Below are positions 12,471 through 26,600 of a stretch of 64,000 nucleotides of DNA, piece after piece (positions within the stretch are counted from its first letter, which is position 1; each line of letters opens with the position of its first letter). The notes beneath the pieces are model-generated. The model was given only the letters and a program-made list of their open reading frames with translations. It was not told where the DNA came from and did no database searches. The stretch is from the NCBI GenBank assembly GCA_039566865.1, contig CM076961.1, positions 9,075,501-9,139,500 of the forward strand, read 5' to 3'. Source of the stretch: Aurelia coerulea. Its lineage: Eukaryota; Cnidaria; Scyphozoa; Semaeostomeae; Ulmaridae. The translations under genes and the position numbers were made by a program.

Positions 12471-13400
12471 ATGTTTATTTTCTCAAAGAAAACAAAATAT
12501 AAACACAAAAAGTGTGGATTAACGTACTTTAGTAGATACAATTTATATTATAAAAAGTATTGCACTCATCGTTCTTTAAAACTTTAGTTCTGCCAGTTAT
12601 TTCTTTTAAAGCACTATATTAGTGATGCAGTAACCGTTGTTTGAAACATTATTATAGACATTAGTGTTTTCTTTAGTCTAATTTTGGCTTTACAGCATCA
12701 ACAAACATCGATTAATTAAATGTTTATTTTCTCGAAGAATAGACATTAATGAAAACAAAATATAAACACAAAAAGTGTGGATTAACGTACTTTAGTAGCT
12801 ATAATTTATATTATAAAAAGTATTGCACTCATCGTTCTTTAAAACTTTAGTTCTGCCAGTTATTTCTTTTAAAGCACTATATTAGTGATGCAGTAACCAT
12901 TCTTGGAAACATTACTATAGACATTAGTGTTTTCTTAAGTCTCATTTTAGCCTTACAGCATCAACAAACATCGATTAATTAAATGTTTATTTTCTAAAAG
13001 CAAACAAAATATAAACACAAAAAGTGTGGGTTAACGTACTTTAGTAGCTATAATTCATAATATAAAGAGAATTGCAGTAATTGTTCTTTAAAACTTTAGT
13101 TCTGCCAGTTATTTCTTTTAAAGCACTAAATTAGTGCTGCAGCAACCATTCTTGGAAACATTACAATAGACATTAGTGTTTTCTTAATTCTCATTTTGGC
13201 TTTAGAGCATAAACAAACATCGATTCATTAAATGTTTATTTTCTCAAAGAAAACAAAGTATAAACACAAAAAGTGTGGATTAACGTACTTTAGTAGCTAT
13301 AATTCATAATATAAAGAGAATTGCAGTAATTGTTCTTTAAAACTTTAGTTCTGGCAGTAGTTTCTTTTATAGCACTAAATGAGTGCTGCAGCAACCATTC
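12471..13400 (+). repeat. Transition satellite between two HOR blocks
   Basis: About four monomers that follow neither the 1727-bp nor the 3486-bp periodicity. They mix classes found elsewhere, for example GATGCAGTAACCGTTG with ATTATTATAGACATT (also near 1480, 33060 and 35550) next to CTGCAGCAACCATTCTTGG. A 14-bp insertion lies at 12734. No gene or foreign element is seen. Confidence 0.7.
12734..12747 (+). other. 14-bp insertion in one monomer
   Basis: Where monomers normally read TTTTCTCAATGAAAAC or TTTTCTCGAAGAAAAC, this one reads CTC, then GAAGAATAGACATT, then AATGAAAAC. The inserted bases contain ATAGACATT, the monomer's own landmark from about 70 bp upstream. It could be a templated repair insertion, or a join of two monomer variants (CTCGAAGA and CTCAATGA). 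I saw it only once. Confidence 0.7.
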
Positions 13401-16400
13401 TTGGAAACACTACTATAGACATTAGTGTTTTCTTAATTCTCATTTTGGCTTTACTGCATCAACAAACATCGATAAATTAAATATTAATTTTCTCAAAGAA
13501 AACAAAATATAAACACAAAAAGTGTGGGTTAACGTACTTTAGTAGTTACAATTTATATTATAAAAAGTATTGCACTCATCGTTCTTTAAAACTTTAGTTC
13601 TGCCAGTTATTTCTTTTAAAGCTCTATATTAGTGCTGCAGCAACCATCCTTGGAAATATTACTATAGACATTAGTTTTTTCTTTAGTCTCGTTTTAGCCT
13701 TACAGCATAAACAAAAAACGATTAATTAAATGTTTATTTTCTAAAAGAAAACAAAATATAAACACAAAAAGTGTGGGTTAACGTACTTTAGTAGCTATAA
13801 TTCATAATATAAAGAGAATTGCACTCATTGTTCTTTAAAACTTTAGTTCTGCCAGTTATTTCTTTTAAAGCTCTATATTAGTGCTGCAGCAACCATCCTT
13901 GGAAATATTACTATAGACATTAGTTTTTTCTTTAGTCTCGTTTTAGCCTTACAGCATCAACAAACATCGATTAATTAAATGTTTATTTTCTCAAAGAAAA
14001 CATAATATAAACACAAAAAGTGTGGGTTAACGTTCTTTAGTAGCTATAATTCATAATATAAAGAGAATTGCACTCATTGTTCTTTAAAACTTTAGTTCTG
14101 CCAGTAGTTTCTTTTATAGCACTAAATTAGTGCTGCAGCAACCATTCTTGGAAACATTACTATAGACATTAGTGTTTTCTTTAGTCTCATTTTAGCCTTA
14201 CAGCATCAACAAACATCGATTAATTAAATGTTTATTTTCTCAAAGAAAACAAAGTATAAACACAAAAAGTGTGGATTAACGTACTTTAGTAGCTATAATT
14301 CATAATATAAAGAGAATTGCAGTAATTGTTCTTTAAAACTTTAGTTCTGGCAGTAGTTTCTTTTATAGCACTAAATGAGTGCTGCAGCAACCATTCTTGG
14401 AAACATTACTATAGACATTAGTGTTTTCTTTAGTCTCGTTTTAGCCTTACAGCATTAGCAAACATCGATTAATTAAATGTTTATTTTCTCAAAGAAAACA
14501 AAATATAAACACAAAAAGTGTGGGTTAACGTACTTTAGTAGCTACAATATATATTATAAAAAGTATTGTGCTCATCGTTCTTTAAAACTTTAGTTCTGCC
14601 AGTTATTTCTTTTAAAGCACGATATTAGTGATGCGGTAACCATTGTTTGAAACATTACTATATACATTAGTGTTTTCTTAATTCTCATTTTGGCTTTAGA
14701 GCATAAACAAACATCGATTCATTAAATGTTTATTTTCTCAAAGAAAACAAAGTATAAACACAAAAAGTGTGGGTTAACGTACTTTAGTAGCTATAATTCA
14801 TAATATAAAGAGAATTGCACTCATTGTTCTTTAAAACTTTAGTTCTGCCAGTTATTTCTTTTAAAGCTCTATATTAGTGCTGCAGCAACCATCCTTGGAA
14901 ATATTACTATAGACATTAGTGTTTTCTTAAGTCTCATTTTGGCTTTAGAGCATAAACAAACATCGATTCATTAAATGTTTATTTTCTCAAAGAAAACAAA
15001 GTATAAACACAAAAAGTGTGGATTAACGTACTTTAGTAGCTATAATTCATAATATAAAGAGAATTGCAGTAATTGTTCTTTAAAACTTTAGTTCTGGCAG
15101 TAGTTTCTTTTATAGCACTAAATGAGTGCTGCAGCAACCATTCTTGGAAACATTACTATAGACATTAGTGTTTTCTTTAGTCTCGTTTTAGCCTTACAGC
15201 ATTAGCAAACATCGATTAATTAAATGTTTATTTTCTCAAAGAAAACAAAATATAAACACAAAAAGTGTGGGTTAACGTACTTTAGTAGCTACAATATATA
15301 TTATAAAAAGTATTGTGCTCATTGTTCTTTAAAACTTTATTTCTGCCAGTAGTTTCTTTTATAGCACTAAATTAGTGCTGCAGCAACCATTCTTGGAAAC
15401 ATTACTATAGACATTAGTGTTTTCTTTAGTCTCGTTTTAGCCTTACAGCATTAGCAAACATCGATTAATTAAATGTTTATTTTCTCAAAGAAAACAAAAT
15501 ATAAACACAAAAAGTGTGGGTTAACGTACTTTAGTAGCTACAATATATATTATAAAAAGTATTGTGCTCATCGTTCTTTAAAACTTTAGTTCTGCCAGTT
15601 ATTTCTTTTAAAGCACTATATTAGTGATGCAGTAACCATTGTTTGAAGCATTACTATAGACATTAGTGTTTTCTTATGTCTCATTTTAGACTTACAGCAT
15701 CAACAAACATCGATTAATTAAATGTTTATTTTCTCAAAGAAAACAAAGTATAAACACAAAAAGTGTGGATTAACGTACTTTAGTAGCTACAATTTATATT
15801 ATGAAAAGTATTGCACTCATCGTTCTTTAAAACTTTAGTTCTGCCAGTTATTTCTTTTAAAGCACTATATTAGTGCTGCAGCAACCATTCTTGGAAACAT
15901 TACTATAGACATTAGTGTTTTCTTTAGTCTCATTTTAGCCTTACAGCATCAACAAACATCGATTAATTAAATGTTTATTTTCTCAAAGAAAACATAGTAT
16001 AAACACAAAAAGTGTGGGTTAACGTACTTTAGTAGCTATAATTCATAATATAAAGAGAATTGTACTAATTGTTCTTTAAAACTTTAGTTCTGGCAGTAGT
16101 TTCTTTTATAGCACTAAATGAGTGCTGCAGCAACCATTCTTGGAAACATTACTATCAACATTAGTGTTTTCTTAATTCTCATTTTGGCTTTACTGCATGA
16201 ACAAACATCGATAAATTAAATATTAATTTTCTCAAAGAAAACAAAATATAAACACGAAAAGTGTTGATTAACGTACTTTATTAGCTATAATTCATAATAT
16301 AAAGAGAATTGCACTCATTGTTCTTTAAAACTATAGTACTGCCAGTAATTCCTTTTATAGCACTATATTAGTGCTGCAGCAAACATTGTTTGAAACATTA

Positions 16401-19400
16401 CTATAGACATTAGTGTTTTCTTTAGTCTCGTTTTAGCCTTACAGGATAAGCAAACATCGATTAATTAAATGTTTATTTTCTCAAAGAAAACAAAATATAA
16501 ACACAAAAAGTGTGGATTAACGTACTTTAGTAGCTACAATTTATATTATAAAATGTATTGTGCTCATTGTTCTTTAAAACTTTAGTTCTGCCAATTATTT
16601 CTTTTGTAGCACGATATTAGTGATGCGGTAACCATTGTTTGAAACATTACTATATACATTGGTGTTTTCTTAAGTCTCATTTTAGCCTTACAGCATAAGC
16701 AAACATCGATTAATTAAATGTTTATTTTCTCAAAGAAAACAAAATATAAACACAAAAAGTGTGCGTTAACGTACTTTAGTAGCTACAATTTATATTATAA
16801 AAAGTATTGTGCTCATCGTTCTTTAAAACTTTAGTTCTGCCAGTTATTTCTTTTAAAGCACTAAATTAGTGCTGCAGCAACCATTCTTGGAAACATTACA
16901 ATAGACATTAGTGTTTTCTTAATTCTCATTTTGGCTTTACAGCATAAACAAACATCGATTCATTAAATGTTTATTTTCTCAAAGAAAACAAAGTATAAAC
17001 ACAAAAAGTTTGGATTAACGTACTTTAGTAGCTATAATTCATAACTTAAAGAGAATTGCAGTAATTGTTCTTTAAAACTTTAGTTCTGGCAGTAGTTTCT
17101 TTTATAGCACTAAATGAGTGCTGCAGCAACCATTCTTGAAAACACTACTATAGACATTAGTGTTTTCTTAATTCTCATTTTGGCTTTACTGCATGAACAA
17201 ACATCGATAAATTAAATATTAATTTTCTCAAAGAAAACAAAATATAAACACAAAAAGTGTGGGTTAACGTACTTTAGTAGTTACAATTTATATTATAAAA
17301 AGTATTGCACTCATCGTTCTTTAAAACTTTAGTTCTGCCAGTTATTTCTTTTAAAGCTCTATATTAGTGCTGCAGCAACCATCCTTGGAAATATTACTAT
17401 AGACATTAGTTTTTTCTTTAGTCTCGTTTTAGCCTTACAGCATAAACAAAAATCGATTAATTAAATGTTTATTTTCTAAAAGAAAACAAAATATAAACAC
17501 AAAAAGTGTGGGTTAACGTACTTTAGTAGCTATAATTCATAATATAAAGAGAATTGCACTCATTGTTCTTTAAAACTTTAGTTCTGCCAGTTATTTCTTT
17601 TAAAGCTCTATATTAGTGCTGCAGCAACCATCCTTGGAAATATTACTATAGACATTAGTTTTTTCTTTAGTCTCGTTTTAGCCTTACAGCATAAACAAAA
17701 ATCGATTAATTAAATGTTTATTTTCTCAAAGAAAACAAAATATAAACACAAAAAGTGTGGGTTAACGTACTTTAGTAGCTATAATTCATAATATAAAGAG
17801 AATTGCACTAATTGTTCTTTAAAACTTTAGTTCTGGCAGTAGTTTCTTTTATAGCACTAAATGAGTGCTGCAGCAACCATTCTTGGAAACATTACTATAG
17901 ACATTAGTGTTTTCTTTAGTCTCGTTTTAGCCTTACAGCATTAGCAAACATCGATTAATTAAATGTTTATTTTCTCAAAGAAAACAAAATATAAACACAA
18001 AAAGTGTGGGTTAACGTACTTTAGTAGCTACAATATATATTATAAAAAGTATTGTGCTCATCGTTCTTTAAAACTTTAGTTCTGCCAGTTATTTCTTTTA
18101 AAGCACGATATTAGTGATGCGGTAACCATTGTTTGAAACATTACTATATACATTAGTGTTTTCTTAAGTCTCATTTTGGCTTTAGAGCATAAACAAACAT
18201 CGATTCATTAAATGTTTATTTTCTCAAAGAAAACAAAATATAAACACAAAAAGTGTGGGTTAACGTACTTTAGTAGCTATAATTCATAATATAAAGAGAA
18301 TTGCACTCATTGTTCTTTAAAACTTTAGTTCTGCCAGTTATTTCTTTTAAAGCTCTATATTAGTGCTGCAGCAACCATCCTTGGAAATATTACTATAGAC
18401 ATTAGTTTTTTCTTTAGTCTCGTTTTAGCCTTACAGCATCAACAAACATCGATTAATTAAATGTTTATTTTCTCAAAGAAAACAAAATATAAACACAAAA
18501 AGTGTGGGTTAACGTTCTTTAGTAGCTATAATTCATAATATAAAGAGAATTGCACTCATTGTTCTTTAAAACTTTAGTTCTGCCAGTAGTTTCTTTTATA
18601 GCACTAAATTAGTGCTGCAGCAACCATTCTTGGAAACAGTACTATAGACATTAGTGTTTTCTTTAGTCTCGTTTTAGCCTTACAGGATAAGCAAACATCG
18701 ATTAATTAAATGTTTATTTTCTCAAAGAAAACAAAATATAAACACAAAAAGTGTGGATTAACGTACTTTAGTAGCTATAATTCATAATATAAAGAGAATT
18801 GTACTCATTGTTCTTTAAAACTTTATTTCTGCCAGTAGTTTCTTTTATAGCACTAAATTAGTGCTGCAGCAACCATTCTTGGAAACATTACTATAGACAT
18901 TAGTGTTTTCTTTAGTCTCGTTTTAGCCTTACAGCATTAGCAAACATCGATTAATTAAATGTTTATTTTCTCAAAGAAAACAAAATATAAACACAAAAAG
19001 TGTGGGTTAACGTACTTTAGTAGCTACAATATATATTATAAAAAGTATTGTGCTCATCGTTCTTTAAAACTTTAGTTCTGCCAGTTATTTCTTTTAAAGC
19101 ACTATATTAGTGATGCAGTAACCATTGTTTGAAGCATTACTATAGACATTAGTGTTTTCTTATGTCTCATTTTAGACTTACAGCATCAACAAACATCGAT
19201 TAATTAAATGTTTATTTTCTCAAAGAAAACAAAGTATAAACACAAAAAGTGTGGATTAACGTACTTTAGTAGCTACAATTTATATTATGAAAAGTATTGC
19301 ACTCATCGTTCTTTAAAACTTTAGTTCTGCCAGTTATTTCTTTTAAAGCACTATATTAGTGCTGCAGCAACCATTCTTGGAAACATTACTATAGACATTA

Positions 19401-22400
19401 GTGTTTTCTTTAGTCTCATTTTAGCCTTACAGCATCAACAAACATCGATTAATTAAATGTTTATTTTCTCAAAGAAAACATAGTATAAACACAAAAAGTG
19501 TGGGTTAACGTACTTTAGTAGCTATAATTCATAATATAAAGAGAATTGTACTAATTGTTCTTTAAAACTTTAGTTCTGGCAGTAGTTTCTTTTATAGCAC
19601 TAAATGAGTGCTGCAGCAACCATTCTTGGAAACATTACTATAGACATTAGTGTTTTCTTAATTCTCATTTTGGCTTTACTGCATGAACAAACATCGATAA
19701 ATTAAATATTAATTTTCTCAAAGAAAACAAAATATAAACACGAAAAGTGTTGATTAACGTACTTTATTAGCTATAATTCATAATATAAAGAGAATTGCAC
19801 TCATTGTTCTTTAAAACTATAGTACTGCCAGTAATTCCTTTTATAGCACTATATTAGTGCTGCAGCAAACATTGTTTGAAACATTACTATAGACATTAGT
19901 GTTTTCTTTAGTCTCGTTTTAGCCTTACAGGATAAGCAAACATCGATTAATTAAATGTTTATTTTCTCAAAGAAAACAAAATATAAACACAAAAAGTGTG
20001 GATTAACGTACTTTAGTAGCTACAATTTATATTATAAAATGTATTGTGCTCATTGTTCTTTAAAACTTTAGTTCTGCCAATTATTTCTTTTGTAGCACGA
20101 TATTAGTGATGCGGTAACCATTGTTTGAAACATTACTATATACATTAGTGTTTTCTTAAGTCTCATTTTAGCCTTACAGCATAAGCAAACATCGATTAAT
20201 TAAATGTTTATTTTCTCAAAGAAAACAAAATATAAACACAAAAAGTGTGCGTTAACGTACTTTAGTAGCTACAATTTATATTATAAAAAGTATTGTGCTC
20301 ATCGTTCTTTAAAACTTTAGTTCTGCCAGTTATTTCTTTTAAAGCACTAAATTAGTGCTGCAGCAACCATTCTTGGAAACATTACAATAGACATTAGTGT
20401 TTTCTTAATTCTCATTTTGGCTTTACAGCATAAACAAACATCGATTCATTAAATGTTTATTTTCTCAAAGAAAACAAAGTATAAACACAAAAAGTGTGGA
20501 TTAACGTACTTTAGTAGCTATAATTCATAATATAAAGAGAATTGCAGTAATTGTTCTTTAAAACTTTAGTTCTGGCAGTAGTTTCTTTTATAGCACTAAA
20601 TGAGTGCTGCAGCAACCATTCTTGGAAACACTACTATAGACATTAGTGTTTTCTTAATTCTCATTTTGGCTTTACTGCATGAACAAACATCGATAAATTA
20701 AATATTAATTTTCTCAAAGAAAACAAAATATAAACACAAAAAGTGTGGGTTAACGTACTTTAGTAGTTACAATTTATATTATAAAAAGTATTGCACTCAT
20801 CGTTCTTTAAAACTTTAGTTCTGCCAGTTATTTCTTTTAAAGCTCTATATTAGTGCTGCAGCAACCATCCTTGGAAATATTACTATAGACATTAGTTTTT
20901 TCTTTAGTCTCGTTTTAGCCTTACAGCATAAACAAAAATCGATTAATTAAATGTTTATTTTCTCAAAGAAAACAAAATATAAACACAAAAAGTGTGGGTT
21001 AACGTTCTTTAGTAGCTATAATTCATAATATAAAGAGAATTGCACTCATTGTTCTTTAAAACTTTAGTTCTGCCAGTAGTTTCTTTTATAGCACTAAATT
21101 AGTGCTGCAGCAACCATTCTTGGAAACAGTACTATAGACATTAGTGTTTTCTTAATTTTCATTTTGGCTTTACTGCATAAACAAACATCGATTAATTAAA
21201 TGTTAATTTTCTAAAAGAAAACAAAATATAAACACAAAAAGTGTGGGTTAACGTACTTTAGTAGCTATAATTCATAATATAAAGAGAATTGCACTCATTG
21301 TTCTTTAAAACTTTACTTCTGCCAGTAGTTTCTTTTATAGCACTAAATTAGTGCTGCAGCAACCATTCTTGGAAACAGTACTATAGACATTATTGTTTTC
21401 TTTAGTCTCGTTTTAGCCTTACAGGATAAGCAAACATCGATTAATTAAATGTTTATTTTCTCAAAGAAAACAAAATATAAACACAAAAAGTGTGGATTAA
21501 CGTACTTTAGTAGCTATAATTCATAATATAAAGAGAATTGTACTCATTGTTCTTTAAAACTTTATTTCTGCCAGTAGTTTCTTTTATAGCACTAAATTAG
21601 TGCTGCAGCAACCATTCTTGGAAACATTACTATAGACATTAGTGTTTTCTTTAGTCTCGTTTTAGCCTTACAGCATTAGCAAACATCGATTAATTAAATG
21701 TTTATTTTCTCAAAGAAAACAAAATATAAACACAAAAAGTGTGGGTTAACGTACTTTAGTAGCTAAAATATATATTATAAAAAGTATTGTGCTCATCGTT
21801 CTTTAAAACTTTAGTTCTGCCAGTTATTTCTTTTAAAGCTCTATATTTGTGATGCAGTAACCATCCTTGGAAATATTACTATAGACATTAGTTTTTTCTT
21901 TAGTCTCGTTTTAGCCTTACAGCATCAACAAACATCGATTAATTAAATGTTTATTTTCTCAAAGAAAACATAATATAAACACAAAAAGTGTGGGTTAACG
22001 TTCTTTAGTAGCTATAATTCATAATATAAAGAGAATTGCACTCATTGTTCTTTAAAACTTTAGTTCTGCCAGTAGTTTCTTTTATAGCACTAAATTAGTG
22101 CTGCAGCAACCATTCTTGGAAACAGTACTATAGACATTAGTGTTTTCTTTAGTCTCGTTTTAGCCTTACAGGATAAGCAAACATCGATTAATTAAATGTT
22201 TATTTTCTCAAAGAAAACAAAATATAAACACAAAAAGTGTGGATTAACGTACTTTAGTAGCTATAATTCATAATATAAAGAGAATTGTACTCATTGTTCT
22301 TTAAAACTTTATTTCTGCCAGTAGTTTCTTTTATAGCACTAAATTAGTGCTGCAGCAACCATTCTTGGAAACATTACTATAGACATTAGTGTTTTCTTTA

Positions 22401-23600
22401 GTCTCGTTTTAGCCTTACAGCATTAGCAAACATCGATTAATTAAATGTTTATTTTCTCAAAGAAAACAAAATATAAACACAAAAAGTGTGGGTTAACGTA
22501 CTTTAGTAGCTAAAATATATATTATAAAAAGTATTGTGCTCATCGTTCTTTAAAACTTTAGTTCTGCCAGTTAGTTCTTTTAAAGCACTATATTAGTGAT
22601 GCAGTAACCATTGTTTGAAGCATTACTATAGACATTAGTGTTTTCTTATGTCTCATTTTAGACTTACAGCATCAACAAACATCGATTAATTAAATGTTTA
22701 TTTTCTCAAAGAAAACAAAGTATAAACACAAAAAGTGTGGATTAACGTACTTTAGTAGCTACAATTTATATTATGAAAAGTATTGCACTCATCGTTCTTT
22801 AAAACTTTAGTTCTGCCAGTTATTTCTTTCAAAGCACTATATTAGTGCTGCAGCAACCATTCTTGGAAACATTACTATAGACATTAGTGTTTTCTTTAGT
22901 CACATTTTAGCCTTACAGCATCAACAAACATCGATTAATTAAATGTTTATTTTCTCAAAGAAAACATAGTATAAACACAAAAAGTGTGGGTTAACGTACT
23001 TTAGTAGCTACAATTTATATTATAAAAAGTATTGTGCTCATCGTTCTTTAAAACTTTAGTTCTGCCAGTTATTTCTTTTAAAGCACTAAATTAGTGCTGC
23101 AGCAACCATTCTTGGAAACATTACAATAGACATTAGTGTTTTCTTAATTCTCATTTTGGCTTTACAGCATAAACAAACATCGATTCATTAAATGTTTATT
23201 TTCTCAAAGAAAACAAAGTATAAACACAAAAAGTGTGGATTAACGTACTTTAGTAGCTATAATTCATAATATAAAGAGAATTGCAGTAATTGTTCTTTAA
23301 AACTTTAGTTCTGGCAGTAGTTTCTTTTATAGCACTAAATGAGTGCTGCAGCAACCATTCTTGGAAACACTACTATAGACATTAGTGTTTTCTTAATTCT
23401 CATTTTGGCTTTACTGCATGAACAAACATCGATAAATTAAATATTAATTTTCTCAAAGAAAACAAAATATAAACACAAAAAGTGTGGGTTAACGTACTTT
23501 AGTAGTTACAATTTATATTATAAAAAGTATTGCACTCATCGTTCTTTAAAACTTTAGTTCTGCCAGTTATTTCTTTTAAAGCTCTATATTAGTGCTGCAG
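13401..23600 (+). repeat. 14-monomer HOR of 3486 bp (about three copies with indels)
   Basis: Landmarks recur at exactly 3486 bp = 14 x 249: 15406, 18892 and 22378 (the GCATTAGCAAAC monomer); 19141 and 22627 (TTATGTCTCATTTTAGAC); 16402 and 19888 (CAGGATAAGCAAAC); and 14659 and 18145 (TATATACATT after GATGCGGTAACC). At the left edge the offset is 3735 (13663 and 17398, 15 monomers), so one monomer was gained. After about 23000 the offset to copy 2 drops to 2739 (11 monomers; ATTACAATAG at 20381 and 23120), so three monomers were lost. A local duplication of the AAACAGTACTATAG monomer appears at 18634, 21124, 21370 and 22121. The block ends near 23600. Confidence 0.88.
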
Positions 23601-26600
23601 CAACCATTCTTGGAAACATTACAATAGACATTAGTTTTTTCTTAATTCTCATTTTGGCTTTACAGCATAAACAAACATCGATTCATTAAATGTTTATTTT
23701 CTCAAAGAAAACAAAGTATAAACACAAAAAGTGTGGATTAACGTACTTTAGTAGCTATAATTCATAATATAAAGAGAATTGTACTAATTGTTCTTTAAAA
23801 CTTTAGTTCTGGCAGTAGTTTCTTTTATAGCACTAAATGAGTGCTGCAGCAACCATTCTTGGAAACATTACTATAGACATTAGTGTTTTCTTAAGTCTCA
23901 TTTTGGCTTTACTGCATAAACAAACATCGATTAATTAAATGTTTATTTTCTCAAAGAAAACAAAATACAAACACAAAAAGTGTGGATTAACGTACTTTAG
24001 TAGCTATAATTCATAATATAAAAAGAATTGCACTCATTGTTCTTTAAAACTATAGTACTGCCAGTAATTCCTTTTATAGCACTTCATTAGTGCTGCAGCA
24101 ACCATTGCTTGAAACATTACTATAGACATTAGTGTTTTATTTAGTCTCGTTTTAGCCTTACAGCATAAACAAATATTGATTAATTAAATGTTTATTTTCT
24201 CAAAGAAAACATAATATAAACACAAAAAGTGTGGGTTAACGTACTTTAGTAGCTATAATTCATAATATAAAGAGAATTGCACTCATTGTTCTTTAAAACT
24301 TTAGTTCTGCCAGTTATTTCTTTTAAAGCTCTATATTAGTGCTGCAGCAACCATCCTTGGAAATATTACTATAGACATTAGTTTTTTCTTTAGTCTCGTT
24401 TTAGCCTTACAGCATAAACAAAAAATCGATTAATTAAATGTTTATTTTCTCAAAGAAAGCAAAATATAAACAAAAAAAGTGTGAATTAAAGTACTTTAGT
24501 AGCTATAATTCATAATATAAAGAGAATTGCACTCATTTTTCTTCAAAACTTTAGTTCTGCCAGTAGTTTCTTTTATAGCACTAAATTAGTGCTGCAGCAA
24601 CCATTCTTGGAAACATTATTATAGACATTAGTGTTTTCTTTAGTCTCGCTTTAGCCTTACAGCATAAGCAAACATCGATTAATTAAATGTTTATTTTCTC
24701 AAAGAAAACATAATATAAACACAAAAAGTGTGGGTTAACGTACTTTAGTAGCTATAATTCATAATAGAAAGAGAATTGCACTCATTGTTCTTTAAAACTT
24801 TATTTCTGCTAGTAGTTTCTTTTATAGCACTAAATTAGTGCTGCAGCAACCATTCTTGGAAACATTACTATAGACATTAGTGTTTTCTTTAGTCTCGCTT
24901 TAGCCTTACAGCATAAGCAAACATCGATTAATTAAATGTTTATTTTCTCAAAGAAAACAAAATATAAACACAAAAAGTGTGGATTAACGTACTTTAGTAG
25001 CTATAATTCATAATATAAAGAGAATTGCACTCATTGTTCTTTAAAACTTCATTTCTGCCAGTAGTTTCTTTTATAGCACTAAATTAGTGCTGCAGCAACC
25101 ATTCTTGGAAACATTACTATAGACAATAGTGTTTTCTTTAGTCTCGTTTTAGCCTTACAGCATTAGGAAACATCGATTAATTAAATGTTTATTTTCTCAA
25201 AGAAAACATAGTATAAACACAAAAAGTGTGGGTTAACGTACTTTAGTAGCTATAATTCATAATATAAAGAGAATTGCACTAATTGTTCTTTAAAACTTTA
25301 GTTCTGGCAGTTGTTTCTTTTATAGCACTAAATGAGTGCTGCAGCAACCATTCTTGGAAACATTACTATAGACATTAGTGTTTTCTTAATTCTCATTTTG
25401 GCTTTACTGCATGAACAAACATCGATAAATCAAATATTAATTTTCTCAAAGAAAACAAAATATAAACATAAAAAGTGTTGATTAACGTACTTTATTAGCT
25501 ATAATTCATAATATAAAGAGAATTGCACTCATTGTTCTTTAAAACTATAGTACTGCCAGTAATTCCTTTTATAGCACTATATTAGTGCTGCAGCAAATAT
25601 TGTTTGAAACATTACTATAGACATTAGTGTTTTCTTTAGTCTCGTTTTAGCCTTACAGGATAAGCAAACATCGATTAATTAAATGTTTATTTTCTCAAAG
25701 AAAACAAAATATAAACACAAAAAGTGTGGATTAACGTACTTTAGTAGCTACAATTTATATTATAAAATGTATTGTGCTCATTGTTCTTTGAAACTTTAGT
25801 TCTGCCAGTTATTTCTTTTAAAGCACGATATTAGTGATGCGGTAACCATTGTTTGAAACAATATTATATACATTAGTGTTTTCTTAAGTCTCATTTTAGC
25901 CTTACAGCATAAGCAAACATCGATTAATTAAATGTTTATTTTCTCAAAGAAAACAAAATATAAACACAAAAAGTGTGGGTTAACGTACTTTAGTAGCTAC
26001 AATTTATATTATAAAAAGTATTGTGCTCATCGTTCTCTAAAACTATAGTACTGCCAGTAATTCCTTTTATAGCACTATATTAGTGCTGCAGCAAATATTG
26101 TTTGAAACATTACTATAGACATTAGTGTTTTCTTTAGTCTCGTTTTAGCCTTACAGGATAAGCAAACATCGATTAATTAAATGTTTATTTTCTCAAAGAA
26201 ATCAAAATATAAACACAAAAAGTGTGGATTAACGTACTTTAGTAGCTACAGTTTATATTATAAAATGTATTGTGCTCATTGTTCTTTAAAACTTTAGTTC
26301 TGCAAGTTATTTCTTTTAAAGCTCTATATTAGTGCTGCAGCAACCATTCTTGGAAACATTACTATAGACATGTGTTTTCTTAATTCTCATTCTGGCTTTA
26401 CAGCATCAACAAAAATCGATTAATTAAATGTTTATTTTCTCAAAGAAAACATAATATGAACACAAAAAGTGTGGGTTAACGTACTTTAGTAGCTATAATT
26501 CATAATATAAAGAGAATTGCACTCATTGTTCTTTAAAACATTAGTTCTACCAGTAGTTCCTTTTATAGCACTAAATTAGTGCTGCAGCAACCATTCTTGG

